The position numbers and the translations under genes are program-made. A stretch of 64,000 nt of DNA from Rhizobium leguminosarum (GTDB lineage: Bacteria > Pseudomonadota > Alphaproteobacteria > Rhizobiales > Rhizobiaceae). Numbering within the stretch: the stretch's first letter is position 1; every line of letters begins with the position of its first letter. The stretch spans positions 310,001-374,000 of the forward strand of contig NZ_JAGIOR010000001.1 of the NCBI RefSeq assembly GCF_017876795.1, in the 5' to 3' direction. Shown piece by piece: positions 36,622 to 45,710 of this stretch. The notes under the pieces were generated by a model. It searched no databases. It worked only from the letters and a program-made list of their open reading frames with translations, and was not told the origin of the DNA.

Positions 36622-37359
36622 TCAATTCTCGATGGTGAACTGCACCCGATCGGCCGCGAAGCGGCTGATCGAATATTGTACCGGCACGCCGTCGAGATCG
36701 GTGTTCATCGCCTTGGCGATCAGCAGGATCGCGCCGGGGGTGAGTTCCAGGTCGGCCATATCGGCTGCACTCGCGTGCGCGGCCGTCACCTCGGTCGTCG
36801 CCCGGACATAATCCGACAGGCCGAGTTCGGCGAAAGCCTTGGTGATCGATTCGTGTTTGCGGTAGGCCTCGCCGATCCCGGCGAAACGCCCAGCAGGAAA
36901 CCAGCTCGTCGCCTTTGACACCGGCCGCCTGTCGGCATGGCGCAATGTTTCCAGCCGGATCACCTGCTCCCCTGGCTTGAGATTCAGCCAGCGGGCGACA
37001 TCGGCGCTCGCCTCCTCCGTCGCCTCATCAAGCAGAAGGCTGCGCATCTCGCGCGCCTGATCGCCGATGCCGGCGGTGAAGCGGGTGCGCCGGGTGATCG
37101 GGAAATTCAGCCGCTCCTTGCGCTCGATCAGCGTGCCGCGACCTTGTACCGCGCGGACGATCCCTTCCTGCGCCAAGGCCGCCAAAGCGCTCCGCACCGT
37201 ATGCCGGTTGACGCCGAATTGCAGCGCCAGAACCGTTTCCGGCGGCACCATTCCGGTTTCGTCATAAGTTCCGCTGCTGATCGCTTCGCGGATCCGATCG
37301 GCGATCTGGCGCCAGAGCGCCACGCCGGTCTGCCTTTGCACCTGCTTCAATCCTGCCAT
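36622..37359 (-). CDS. phnF: PhnF, GntR/HutC-family regulator of phosphonate use
   Basis: A 245-residue regulator with an N-terminal winged helix (LWRQIADRIREAISSGTY...PPETVLALQFGVNRHTVRSALAALAQEGIVRAVQGRGT) and a UTRA ligand domain (LNFPITRRTRFT to the C-terminus). It is divergent from phnG, and two palindromes lie between them. I start it at the ATG at 37359 after GGGGGCGGA; a start at 37389 adds ten residues. It should repress the phn genes until a phosphonate-derived signal binds. Confidence 0.92.
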   Translation of the reverse strand: MAGLKQVQRQTGVALWRQIADRIREAISSGTYDETGMVPPETVLALQFGVNRHTVRSALAALAQEGIVRAVQGRGTLIERKERLNFPITRRTRFTAGIGDQAREMRSLLLDEATEEASADVARWLNLKPGEQVIRLETLRHADRRPVSKATSWFPAGRFAGIGEAYRKHESITKAFAELGLSDYVRATTEVTAAHASAADMADLELTPGAILLIAKAMNTDLDGVPVQYSISRFAADRVQFTIEN

Positions 37360-37393
37360 TCCGCCCCCATTTCGCGCGCCCGATGTCACACGC

Positions 37394-37422
37394 TTGTCAC
37401 GACATCGATTTAAGCGTAGGTA
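37394..37422 (+). promoter_or_regulatory. Candidate housekeeping promoter of phnG operon
   Basis: TTGTCA-N17-TAGGTA, running into the first PhnF-type palindrome. It would be blocked by a repressor bound there. Transcription would start near 37429. Confidence 0.4.
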
Positions 37423-37427
37423 TACCT
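37418..37427. promoter_or_regulatory. Candidate PhnF operator A
   Basis: AGGTATACCT, a perfect 10-bp palindrome overlapping the candidate -10 element. It resembles the GGTATA core known for mycobacterial PhnF sites. Confidence 0.5.
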
Positions 37428-37435
37428 TGTATTGT

Positions 37436-37453
37436 TGTCTATATCAATAGACA
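37436..37453. promoter_or_regulatory. Candidate PhnF operator B
   Basis: TGTCTAT-ATCA-ATAGACA, a perfect 7+7 dyad 17 bp before the phnG start and 9 bp after operator A. GntR/HutC regulators favour such GTCTATA-type arms. Confidence 0.55.
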
Positions 37454-37469
37454 TTTGAGGAAAGCAACA

Positions 37470-37946
37470 ATGATATCAGCGGACAGGACAAACGCTGCGC
37501 CACAGACGGTATCCGGGCGCAAACGCGCCGCCGATCTGCTGGCGCGCGCGGAACTGAGCGAACTCTCGGCGGTCTGGAATGCGTTGCCGGAAAAGCCCGA
37601 GGCACATCAGCTGCGCGGACCCGAAACCGGATTGGTGATGGTCCGCGGCCGCATCGGCGGCGGCGGCGCTGCCTTCAATCTTGGCGAAGTGGCAGTGACA
37701 CGGGCCACGGTCCGACTCGACTCCGGCTCGGTCGGCCATGCGCAGGCGCTCGGCACCGACCGTGAGAAGGCCCGGCTTGCGGCGATCTTCGACGCGCTCT
37801 GGCAGGAAGAGGCAACGAAGGATTTTGTCGAACAGGCACTGCTTTTGCCGATTGCCGAACGGATCGCCGATGCCGAACGCCGCAAGGCGGACGAGACGGC
37901 AGCGACCCGCGTCGATTTCTTCACCATGGTGCGGGGAGACAACTGA
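37470..37946 (+). CDS. phnG: PhnG, carbon-phosphorus lyase core subunit
   Basis: A 158-residue subunit of the PhnGHIJ core complex that attaches alkylphosphonate to the C1 of ribose in place of adenine and then cleaves the C-P bond. Matching segments are RAADLLARAELSEL, GLVMVRGRIGGGGAAFNLGEVAVTRA and VGHAQALGTDREKARLAAIFDAL. The ATG at 37470 follows GAGGAAAG. The stop overlaps the phnH start (TGATG). Confidence 0.93.
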   Translation: MISADRTNAAPQTVSGRKRAADLLARAELSELSAVWNALPEKPEAHQLRGPETGLVMVRGRIGGGGAAFNLGEVAVTRATVRLDSGSVGHAQALGTDREKARLAAIFDALWQEEATKDFVEQALLLPIAERIADAERRKADETAATRVDFFTMVRGDN

Positions 37947-38554
37947 TGGGTTTGAAGACAGAAGCCCTCACCGGCGGCTTTGCCGACCCGGTCTTCCACG
38001 CCCAGAGCGTCTTCAAGATGCTGATGGACGGCATGGCCCGCCCCGGCACGATCCAGACCGTCCGACCCGATGTCGCGCCGCCTGTGCCGCTTGGCGTCGC
38101 CGCCGGCGCCATCGCGCTGACGCTTTGCGACCACGACACATCAGTCTGGCTGTCCCAGGGGCTGACGAAATCCGCCGTGCCGGAGTGGCTCGGCTTCCAC
38201 ACCGGCGCGCCGCTGACCACGGAGAAGGCCGAGGCGCGCTTCGCCTTCACGGAGGCAGGCACCGCGCTTTGCCCCTTCAGCCTCTTCGCCTCAGGCACGC
38301 AGGAATATCCCGACCGCTCGACGACGCTCATCATCGGACTCACCGATCTCGAGGGTGGCCGCGGACTGGCGCTGATGGGTCCCGGCATCAAAAGCGTGAC
38401 GGAGATCGCGCCTGTCGGCCTGCCGGAGACCTTCTTGCGGCTCTGGACCGAGAACCGCGCGCTCTTCCCGCGCGGCATCGACATCGTGCTGACATCGGGC
38501 GAGCGTTTTCTCTGCCTGCCGCGCACCACCAAGATCACAGCAACGGAGATCTGA
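37946..38554 (+). CDS. phnH: PhnH, C-P lyase core subunit
   Basis: A 202-residue structural subunit of the C-P lyase core with a PLP-transferase-like fold but no cofactor. GGFADPVFHAQSVFKMLMDGMARPG at the N-terminus and the ALMGPGIK segment are typical. It overlaps phnG by 1 nt and is 4 bp before phnI. Confidence 0.93.
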   Translation: MGLKTEALTGGFADPVFHAQSVFKMLMDGMARPGTIQTVRPDVAPPVPLGVAAGAIALTLCDHDTSVWLSQGLTKSAVPEWLGFHTGAPLTTEKAEARFAFTEAGTALCPFSLFASGTQEYPDRSTTLIIGLTDLEGGRGLALMGPGIKSVTEIAPVGLPETFLRLWTENRALFPRGIDIVLTSGERFLCLPRTTKITATEI

Positions 38555-38558
38555 GCTC

Positions 38559-39665
38559 ATGTATGTTGCCGTCAAGGGTGGCGAGGCCGCCATCGCCAAT
38601 GCCCACCGCCTGCTGGCCGACCGCCGTCGCGGCGACCGTTCGCTGCCGGCAATCGGCATCGAACAGATCGTGGCGCAGTTGGCGCTCGCCGTCGACCGGG
38701 TCATGGCCGAAGCCTCGCTTTTCGACCGCACGCTCGCAGCACTTGCCGTCCGCCAGTCGCGCGGCGACATGATCGAGGCGATCTTCCTGCTGCGTGCCTA
38801 CCGCACGACGCTGCCGCGTTTCGGCTATTCCAGGCCGCTCGACACGGCTCATATGACGATCGAACGCCGGATTTCGGCGACCTACAAGGATCTGCCGGGC
38901 GGTCAGCTTCTCGGGCCGACCTTCGACTATACGCACCGACTGCTCGATCCGTCGCTGCTTTCAGACGAGGCGGTCGAGGCGCCCGCCCAGCGCGCCGCCG
39001 AGACCGGCCGCGTCATGCGCGTCTCCGAGATCCTCGGCGAGGAGGGTCTGATCGAGGCCGACGGCGACATGCCTGAGGATCATGAGATCGGCGACCTGAC
39101 TCGCGAGCCTATGGAGTTTCCGATGACCCGCGATCTGCGCCTTCAGGCGCTCGCCCGCGGCGACGAGGGTTTCCTGCTGGCGCTCGGTTATTCCACCCAG
39201 CGCGGCTACGGCCGCAACCACCCCTTCACCGGCGAGATCCGCATCGGCGAAGTCGAGGTGGAATTCGACGTGCCGGAACTCGGTTTTGCCGTCTCGCTCG
39301 GCACGATCCAGGTCACCGAATGCCAGATGGTCAACCAGTTCAAGGGTTCGGCCAAGGCGCCGCCGCAATTTACCCGCGGCTACGGCCTTGTCTTCGGCCA
39401 GAGCGAGCGCAAGGCGATGGCGATGTCGCTGGTGGATCGCGCATTGCGGGCTGAAGAGCTCGGCGAGGATATCACCGCCCCGGCGCAGGACGAGGAATTT
39501 GTCATCTCGCATGCCGACAACGTTCAGGCGACCGGCTTCGTCGAGCACCTGAAGCTGCCGCATTATGTGGACTTCCAGGCCGAACTCGATCTCGTCCGCC
39601 GCATGCGCCGCGAATTTGAAGCCGCCCGCGACACCGGCGAAGACATGAAGGAGGCCGCCGAATGA
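38559..39665 (+). CDS. phnI: PhnI, C-P lyase core subunit (nucleosidase)
   Basis: A 368-residue protein; in E. coli PhnI with G, H and L replaces adenine of ATP by phosphonate. It matches PhnI from MYVAVKGGEAAIANAHRLLADRRRGD through ALGYSTQRGYGRNHPFTGEIRIGEVEV to FVEHLKLPHYVDFQAELDLVRR. It overlaps phnJ by 4 nt (ATGA). Confidence 0.95.
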   Translation: MYVAVKGGEAAIANAHRLLADRRRGDRSLPAIGIEQIVAQLALAVDRVMAEASLFDRTLAALAVRQSRGDMIEAIFLLRAYRTTLPRFGYSRPLDTAHMTIERRISATYKDLPGGQLLGPTFDYTHRLLDPSLLSDEAVEAPAQRAAETGRVMRVSEILGEEGLIEADGDMPEDHEIGDLTREPMEFPMTRDLRLQALARGDEGFLLALGYSTQRGYGRNHPFTGEIRIGEVEVEFDVPELGFAVSLGTIQVTECQMVNQFKGSAKAPPQFTRGYGLVFGQSERKAMAMSLVDRALRAEELGEDITAPAQDEEFVISHADNVQATGFVEHLKLPHYVDFQAELDLVRRMRREFEAARDTGEDMKEAAE

Positions 39666-40537
39666 GCGATCTGGCCAGCTACAACTTCGCCTATCTCGAC
39701 GAACAGACCAAGCGGATGATCCGCCGCGCCATCCTGAAGGCGATCGCCATTCCGGGCTACCAGGTGCCTTTCGCTTCGCGCGAAATGCCGATGCCCTACG
39801 GCTGGGGCACCGGCGGCGTGCAGGTGACGGCCTCGATCATCGGACCCGATGACGTGCTGAAGGTCATCGACCAGGGTGCCGACGACACGACCAACGCCGT
39901 TTCCATTCGCGCTTTCTTCCAGAAGGTCGCCAATGTCGCGGTGACGACGCATACCAGCGAGGCGACGATCATCCAGACGCGCCACCGCATTCCGGAGGAG
40001 AAGCTTAGGGTCGGCCAGGTGCTCGTCTACCAGGTGCCGATCCCCGAGCCGCTGCGTTTCCTCGAGCCGCGCGAGACCGAGACCCGCAAGATGCATGCTC
40101 TCGAGGAATACGGCCTGATGCATGTGAAGCTATACGAGGACATCGCCCATAACGGCCGCATCTCCAAGACCTATGCCTATCCGGTGAAGGTGCACGGCCG
40201 TTATGTCATGGACCCGTCGCCGACGCCGAAATTCGACAATCCGAAGATGCACATGTCGGAGGCGCTGCAGCTCTTCGGCGCCGGACGCGAGAAGCGCATC
40301 TATGCGGTTCCGCCCTATACCGACGTCGTCAGCCTGGATTTCGAGGATTATCCCTTCGACATCCAGCGCTTCGACAAGCCCTGCGCCCTTTGCGGCGCTG
40401 AGGATGTCTATCTCGACGAAGTGGTTCTCGACGACAAGGGCGGGCGCATGTTCGTCTGCTCCGACACCGATCATTGTGAAGACCGCCGCGCCCACGGGCA
40501 TGCCGGCGAGATGCTGGCCCGGGAGGCTGCAGAATGA
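39662..40537 (+). CDS. phnJ: PhnJ, radical-SAM C-P lyase
   Basis: The 291-residue catalytic subunit that breaks the C-P bond. The four cysteines lie at residues 241, 244, 266 and 272 (CALC, then VCSDTDHC), the same numbers as in E. coli PhnJ, where three bind the 4Fe-4S cluster and Cys272 forms the thiyl radical. Gly32, the glycyl-radical site, is also conserved (PG at 31-32). It should be fully active. Overlaps of 4 nt on both sides couple it to phnI and phnK. Confidence 0.97.
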   Translation: MSDLASYNFAYLDEQTKRMIRRAILKAIAIPGYQVPFASREMPMPYGWGTGGVQVTASIIGPDDVLKVIDQGADDTTNAVSIRAFFQKVANVAVTTHTSEATIIQTRHRIPEEKLRVGQVLVYQVPIPEPLRFLEPRETETRKMHALEEYGLMHVKLYEDIAHNGRISKTYAYPVKVHGRYVMDPSPTPKFDNPKMHMSEALQLFGAGREKRIYAVPPYTDVVSLDFEDYPFDIQRFDKPCALCGAEDVYLDEVVLDDKGGRMFVCSDTDHCEDRRAHGHAGEMLAREAAE

Positions 40538-41310
40538 GCGATATCCCGCTTCTCAAGGTCCACGACGTTTCGAAATTCTACGGCAACCGGATCGGCTGCC
40601 GCGACGTTTCCTTCGAGCTCTGGCCGGGCGAAGTGCTCGCCATCGTCGGCGAGTCCGGCTCCGGCAAGACGACGCTGCTGAACTGCCTCTCCACCCGGCT
40701 GCTGCCGAGCACCGGCAGCGTCGAATATCATATGCGCGACGGCAGCTACCGCGATCTCTACCGCATGAACGAGGCCGAGCGGCGTTTCCTGATGCGCACA
40801 GACTGGGGCTTCGTGCACCAGAACCCGGCCGACGGCCTGCGCATGGCGGTGTCGGCCGGTGCCAATGTCGGCGAACGGCTGATGGCGATCGGCGACCGGC
40901 ACTATGGCAAGATCCGCGCCTCGGCGATCGACTGGCTGGAGCGCGTCGAGATCGACGCCGACCGCATCGACGACCAGCCGCGCGCCTTTTCCGGCGGCAT
41001 GCGACAGCGCCTGCAGATCGCCCGCAACCTCGTCACCGGCCCGCGCCTCGTCTTCATGGACGAGCCGACGGGCGGCCTCGACGTCTCGGTGCAGGCGCGC
41101 CTGCTCGATCTGGTGCGCGGCCTCGTCAACGATCTCGGCCTGTCGGCGGTCATTGTCACCCACGATCTCGCCGTCGCCCGCCTGCTCTCACACCGGATGA
41201 TGGTGATGAAGGACGGCTACGTCATCGAACATGGGCTCACCGACCGGGTGCTGGACGATCCGCGCGAACCATACACACAACTGCTCGTCTCCTCGATCCT
41301 GCAGGTCTGA
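40534..41310 (+). CDS. phnK: PhnK, ABC-type ATPase of the C-P lyase complex
   Basis: A 258-residue ATPase with Walker [16 protein letters not shown], signature FSGGMRQRLQIARNL and VFMDEPTGGLDVSVQ. PhnK binds the core complex at PhnJ rather than a membrane permease. A palindromic element and an 80-bp gap separate it from phnL. Confidence 0.94.
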   Translation: MSDIPLLKVHDVSKFYGNRIGCRDVSFELWPGEVLAIVGESGSGKTTLLNCLSTRLLPSTGSVEYHMRDGSYRDLYRMNEAERRFLMRTDWGFVHQNPADGLRMAVSAGANVGERLMAIGDRHYGKIRASAIDWLERVEIDADRIDDQPRAFSGGMRQRLQIARNLVTGPRLVFMDEPTGGLDVSVQARLLDLVRGLVNDLGLSAVIVTHDLAVARLLSHRMMVMKDGYVIEHGLTDRVLDDPREPYTQLLVSSILQV

Positions 41311-41325
41311 GCAATTCAAAGTTCT

Positions 41326-41364
41326 ACAGCGTCTTCGCGCGCCTTTTCAGGGGCGCGGCGCTGT
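41326..41364. repeat. Palindromic element between phnK and phnL
   Basis: ACAGCG / CGCTGT arms with an inner GCGCGCC / GGGCGCG dyad. It is similar in design to the element after glk. As RNA it would be a stable hairpin inside the phn transcript. Confidence 0.6.
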
Positions 41365-41390
41365 AATCCGAAACCGGGAAGGAAGACATC

Positions 41391-42098
41391 ATGCCAACGC
41401 CCCTCGTCGTTTCCGAGGTCTCGAAGAGCTTCACCATGCACCTGCGCGACGGCATCAGGCTGCCCGTCGTCTCCAACGTCGCCTTCTCTGTCGCATCGGG
41501 CGAATGCGTCGTGCTCGGCGGCCCCTCGGGCGTCGGCAAGAGTTCGCTGCTGAAAATGATCTACGGCAATTATGCCGTCGACACCGGCCAGATTCTCATC
41601 CGCCACGATCAGCGCATCGTCGATCTCGCCGCCGCCGATCCGCGGACCGTGCTCAATGTGCGCCGCCATACGCTCGGCTATGTCAGCCAGTTCCTGCGCA
41701 CCGTGCCGCGCGTCGCGGCGATTGATGTGGTTGCCGAACCGCTTGTGGCGCGCGGCGAAAACGCGGTCGCGGCGCGGGAAAAAGCAGGCGCCCTGCTTGC
41801 CAGGCTCAACCTGCCGGAAGCGCTCTGGCAGCTTCCGCCCGCCACATTCTCCGGCGGCGAGCAGCAGCGCGTCAACATTGCCCGCGGCTTCATCACCGAG
41901 CACACGATCCTGCTTCTGGACGAACCCACAGCCTCGCTCGATGCCAGGAATCGTGCCGTCGTCGTCGGTATGATCGAGGAGAAGAAGAAGGCGGGTGTCG
42001 CCCTTCTCGGCATTTTCCACGACGAGGAAGTCCGTGAAGCCGTCGCCGACCGCATCCTCGACGTACAGCTGTTCTCGCCTGGAAAGATCGCCGCATGA
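41391..42098 (+). CDS. phnL: PhnL, ABC-type ATPase of the C-P lyase pathway
   Basis: A 235-residue ATPase with Walker [15 protein letters not shown], the [14 protein letters not shown] signature and [14 protein letters not shown]. It takes part in the first step, formation of ribose 1-methylphosphonate 5-triphosphate. It overlaps the next gene by 4 nt. Confidence 0.94.
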   Translation: MPTPLVVSEVSKSFTMHLRDGIRLPVVSNVAFSVASGECVVLGGPSGVGKSSLLKMIYGNYAVDTGQILIRHDQRIVDLAAADPRTVLNVRRHTLGYVSQFLRTVPRVAAIDVVAEPLVARGENAVAAREKAGALLARLNLPEALWQLPPATFSGGEQQRVNIARGFITEHTILLLDEPTASLDARNRAVVVGMIEEKKKAGVALLGIFHDEEVREAVADRILDVQLFSPGKIAA

Positions 42099-42712
42099 GC
42101 CGCCAGCTGGGTATCGAGCCCTATGTCCACGAGACGGCATCCGTCAGCGATTCCACCTTCGGTCGTTATACGGAGGTCTCCGAACGCTGCCGGATCAGCG
42201 AGGCCGCCTTCGGTGACTATTCCTACATCATGCAGGATGGCTCCGTCTGGTGCGCGACGATCGGCAAATTCGTCAATATTGCCGCCGCCGTGCGCATCAA
42301 CGCCACCAACCATCCGACCTGGCGGGCGACGCTGCATCATTTCACCTATCGCGCTGCCGACTACTGGCCGGACGGCGACATGGAAACGGACTTCTTCGCC
42401 TGGCGGCGCGCAAACCGCGTGACGATCGGCAATGACGTCTGGATCGGCCATGGAGCGACCATCCTGCCCGGCGTCACCGTCGGCAACGGCGCAGTGATCG
42501 GCGCCGGCGCGGTGGTGTCGAAGGACGTCGCTCCCTATGCGATCGTCGGCGGCGTGCCGTCCAAACCAATCCGCGAGCGCTTTCCAAAAGAGATCGGCGA
42601 ACGGATGGACAGGCTTTCCTGGTGGGATTGGGAGCACGACCGGCTGCGCCTGGCACTGCAGGATTTCCGCAACCTGAGCGCGGAAGATTTCCTGGCCCGC
42701 TACGGCGGTTAA
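42095..42712 (+). CDS. Hexapeptide-repeat acyltransferase of the phn cluster
   Basis: A 205-residue left-handed beta-helix acetyltransferase. Repeats such as [22 protein letters not shown] and [24 protein letters not shown] form the acetyl-CoA-binding helix, and the [12 protein letters not shown] segment is typical of the phosphonate-linked family (TIGR03308 type). It may modify or detoxify an aminophosphonate or an antibiotic phosphonate; this is inference from its constant association with phn operons. Confidence 0.85.
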   Translation: MSRQLGIEPYVHETASVSDSTFGRYTEVSERCRISEAAFGDYSYIMQDGSVWCATIGKFVNIAAAVRINATNHPTWRATLHHFTYRAADYWPDGDMETDFFAWRRANRVTIGNDVWIGHGATILPGVTVGNGAVIGAGAVVSKDVAPYAIVGGVPSKPIRERFPKEIGERMDRLSWWDWEHDRLRLALQDFRNLSAEDFLARYGG

Positions 42713-42745
42713 ACCGCCGATATAGATGCGGCACAAGTGCAGAGA

Positions 42746-42777
42746 TTTGTGACAGCACTTACACAAATATGACATGG
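42746..42777. promoter_or_regulatory. Possible PhoB box upstream of phnC
   Basis: GTGACAG and ATGACAT sites (reverse of the CTGTCAT half-site) flank an AT-rich TTACACAAATA core, just before phnC. Spacing is 20 rather than the ideal 22, so this is only a candidate for phosphate-starvation control. Confidence 0.3.
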
Positions 42778-42837
42778 GAGGTTCATCAAGCGGGACTAAT
42801 GCGATGCTGACCAAGGCCTGGAGTGCAAGGGGAAAGC

Positions 42838-43686
42838 ATGATGTTCGAGCTGAAGAATGTCACACGTCGTTTCGGAAAAAAGCTCGCTGTCGATTCCGTC
42901 ACGCTCGACATTCCTCAGGGCCAGATGGTCGGCATTATTGGCCGCTCCGGCGCCGGCAAGTCGACGCTCTTGCGCATGATCAACCGGCTGCAGGAACCGA
43001 GTTCCGGCTCCATTCATTTCGCCGGCGTCGAGGTCTCCGGGCTTCGCGGCCGGGCGCTGCGCAACTGGCAGCGCGATTGCGCGATGATCTTCCAGCAGTT
43101 CAACCTGGTGCCGCGCCTCGACGTTCTGACCAATGTCATGCTCGGCCGCCTTAACCACCGCTCGACGCTTCTGAGCCTGCTCAACATCTTCACCCGCGAG
43201 GAACGTGTGCATGCCATCGCAGCGCTCGAACGCCTCGGCATCGAGCAGACGGCCTTGCAGGCAGCCGGCACGCTTTCCGGCGGCCAGCAGCAGCGCGTAG
43301 CGATCGCGCGGGCGCTGATGCAGAACCCGAAGATGGTTCTCGCCGACGAGCCGATCGCTTCGCTCGATCCGCTCAACGCCAAGATCGTCATGGATGCGCT
43401 GCGCGACATTAACGAGCGCGAGGGCATCACCGTCATCACCAACCTGCACACGCTCGATACCGCCCGCAACTATTGTGAGCGCATCGTCGGCATGGCCGGC
43501 GGCCGCGTCGTCTTCGACGGCAAGGCCTCGGAGCTGACCGCCGAGGCGGTGAAGGCAATCTACGGGACGGACAAGGATGGCGCCGGCATCGACGAAACGA
43601 TGACCTCGACATCCATCAATATCGTTCCCGAACGGGCAGACAATCAATCCGCCGGCACCCAGCCGCTGGCGCTGGCCGGTCTCTGA
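42838..43686 (+). CDS. phnC: PhnC, phosphonate importer ATPase
   Basis: A 282-residue ABC ATPase with Walker [16 protein letters not shown], signature [15 protein letters not shown] and [26 protein letters not shown] precedes two adjacent ATGs (42838 and 42841). The C-terminal 25 residues are an unusual hydrophilic tail. It starts the transport part of the cluster, phnC-D-E-E. Confidence 0.94.
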   Translation: MMFELKNVTRRFGKKLAVDSVTLDIPQGQMVGIIGRSGAGKSTLLRMINRLQEPSSGSIHFAGVEVSGLRGRALRNWQRDCAMIFQQFNLVPRLDVLTNVMLGRLNHRSTLLSLLNIFTREERVHAIAALERLGIEQTALQAAGTLSGGQQQRVAIARALMQNPKMVLADEPIASLDPLNAKIVMDALRDINEREGITVITNLHTLDTARNYCERIVGMAGGRVVFDGKASELTAEAVKAIYGTDKDGAGIDETMTSTSINIVPERADNQSAGTQPLALAGL

Positions 43687-43772
43687 GTGAGGCGGCCGCG
43701 ATCGAGCGCCCGCGTCAAGGGCACACTTCTTCGTAACGGAAGACCGGGCGCACCGGTCAATAGGAGAGACAC

Positions 43773-44678
43773 ATGTTGAAGAAAGCACTCTTTGCGGCAA
43801 CGGCGCTCTTCGCGCTCGCCGGCGCCGCCAACGCGGCAGATCTCAAGGAATTCCGCATTGGCATTCTCGGCGGCGAAAACGAAACCGACCGCCTGCGCAA
43901 CTATGCCTGCCTTGCAGACCACCTGAAGCAGGAATTCGGCTTCGAGAAGGTGTCGCTGTTCCCGGCCGCCGACTATGACGGTGTTATCCAGGGCCTGCTC
44001 GGCGGTACGCTCGACTTCGCCGAACTCGGCGCTTCCGGCTACGCAGCCATCTACATCAAGGACGAGAAAGCTGTTACGCCGATCCTGACGACGCAGCAGA
44101 AGGACGGCTCGACGGGTTACTACTCTGTCGGTCTCGCCCTGAAGTCCTCCGGCATCAAGACCATCAAGGACGCCAAGGGCAAGAAGCTCGGCTACGCCGA
44201 TCCGGATTCCACTTCGGGGTATCTCGTTCCGCTGACGCAGATCCCCAAGGACACGGGCATGCCGAACGACAAGTTCTTCGCCTCGACGCAGTTCAACGGC
44301 GGTCACGAGAACAACCTGCTTGCCGCTTATGACGGCAAGGTCGACGTTGCCGTCGACGACTCGTCGGGCATCGGCGAATTCAAGGACGGCTACACCTCCG
44401 GCACCTTCCGCAAGGAAGTCGACAAGGGCGCCGTCGATCCGAACAAGCTGGTTGAAGTATGGCGTTCTCCGCTGATCCCGAACGGCCCGCTCGTCGTTCG
44501 CAACGCCCTCGGCCAGGACTGGCAGACGAAGCTTGCAGCCTTCTTCACGGCTCTGCCGGAGAAGGATCACAAGTGCTTCGCGGCTGTCGAAGGCGGCGAC
44601 TACAAGGGTTACGCCCCGGTCAAGCACGACTTCTACAACGCCGTCGTCGAAGTCCGCAAAGCTGCCATCGGCGGCTGA
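43773..44678 (+). CDS. phnD: PhnD, phosphonate-binding protein
   Basis: A 301-residue periplasmic protein with a signal peptide (MLKKALFAATALFALAGAANA). The GILGGENETDRLRN, DYDGVIQGLLGGTLDFAELG and DPDSTSGYLVPL segments belong to the PhnD/phosphate-phosphonate-binding family. A strong hairpin after the stop should favour high PhnD level over the permeases. Confidence 0.94.
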   Translation: MLKKALFAATALFALAGAANAADLKEFRIGILGGENETDRLRNYACLADHLKQEFGFEKVSLFPAADYDGVIQGLLGGTLDFAELGASGYAAIYIKDEKAVTPILTTQQKDGSTGYYSVGLALKSSGIKTIKDAKGKKLGYADPDSTSGYLVPLTQIPKDTGMPNDKFFASTQFNGGHENNLLAAYDGKVDVAVDDSSGIGEFKDGYTSGTFRKEVDKGAVDPNKLVEVWRSPLIPNGPLVVRNALGQDWQTKLAAFFTALPEKDHKCFAAVEGGDYKGYAPVKHDFYNAVVEVRKAAIGG

Positions 44679-44695
44679 TCGCTTTCTGGAATGCG

Positions 44696-44720
44696 GGGCG
44701 GCCGGAAACGGCCGCCCTTT
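44696..44720 (+). terminator. Partial terminator between phnD and phnE
   Basis: A 9-bp GC stem (GGGCGGCCG / CGGCCGCCC) with a GAAA tetraloop and then TTTATCTTT, 18 nt after the phnD stop. It likely works as an attenuator. Confidence 0.8.
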
Positions 44721-44743
44721 ATCTTTGATCGGGCGAGGCGTCC

Positions 44744-45703
44744 ATGACTATTGCCGACACGCAGCCGCACATGCAGAGCACGCAGGAGATCGGCACCGCC
44801 TGGGAGCGGATGGTCGCCAGGCGCCGCTTCTACACCATCCTTGGCCTGGTAATTCTTGTTGTGGCTTTCGTGAGCTCCGTCCGCTTCGCCGACGAGAGCA
44901 ATGCCGGTCATTTCTTCGACCGCCTGCCGCACCTTTTCGACTTCCTGAGCTGGCTCATCCCCAAGGATTGGAACGATGTCTGGCGCGCGCTGTTCGACAT
45001 AGCCAACGTGAACGACAAGGGCGGCGAGGAATTCAATTTCGACAAGGGCCGCGTCTACGTCTGGGGTGCCTTCTACATACCCGAATATTTCGAACTCATG
45101 ATCGTCACCATCAACGTGGCGCTGATCTCGACGATCATCGCCTTCATCTTTGCCGTTCCGTTGAGTTTCTTTGCCGCCCGCAACCTGACGAGTTCATGGC
45201 CGCTGCGCATCGTCGCCAAACGCCTGATGGAATTTTTACGCGCCTTCCCCGAGATCGTCATCGCCGGCCTGTTTTCCGCGATCCTGTCGATCGGACCGGT
45301 CGCTGCCATCATCGCCATCAGCCTGCACACGATCGGCGCGCTCGGTAAACTTTTCTACGAGGTGGCCGAGAATATCGACATGAAGCCGCATGAGGGCATG
45401 AAGGCCGTCGGCGCCAACTGGTGGGAGCGCGTGCGCTTCGCCGCTCTGCCGCAAGTGTTGCCGAATTTCACCTCTTATGCGCTGCTGCGCCTCGAGATCA
45501 ACGTGCGCGCCTCGACCATCATCGGCGCCGTCGGCGGCGGCGGCATCGGCGAGGAGTTGAAGCTTTCGATCTCGCGCGGCTTCGGCGCCAAGACGATGGC
45601 GCTCGTTCTGCTGCTGTTCGTGACGATCGTCGCGGTCGACCAATTCTCCGCATGGCTGCGCCGCCGCCTCGTCGGCGAGCACGCCTTCCTCCTGCAACAT
45701 TGA
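44744..45703 (+). CDS. phnE: PhnE1, phosphonate ABC permease
   Basis: A 319-residue permease with a hydrophilic loop after TM1, then the typical PhnE core: PLSFFAARNLTSSWPLR, RAFPEIVIAGLF, and GRALGAxxGxxG-like EGMKAVGANWWERVRFAALPQ plus IIGAVGGGGIGEELK. It forms a heterodimeric channel with PhnE2, encoded 8 bp later. Confidence 0.93.
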   Translation: MTIADTQPHMQSTQEIGTAWERMVARRRFYTILGLVILVVAFVSSVRFADESNAGHFFDRLPHLFDFLSWLIPKDWNDVWRALFDIANVNDKGGEEFNFDKGRVYVWGAFYIPEYFELMIVTINVALISTIIAFIFAVPLSFFAARNLTSSWPLRIVAKRLMEFLRAFPEIVIAGLFSAILSIGPVAAIIAISLHTIGALGKLFYEVAENIDMKPHEGMKAVGANWWERVRFAALPQVLPNFTSYALLRLEINVRASTIIGAVGGGGIGEELKLSISRGFGAKTMALVLLLFVTIVAVDQFSAWLRRRLVGEHAFLLQH

Positions 45704-45710
45704 GGCCGCC

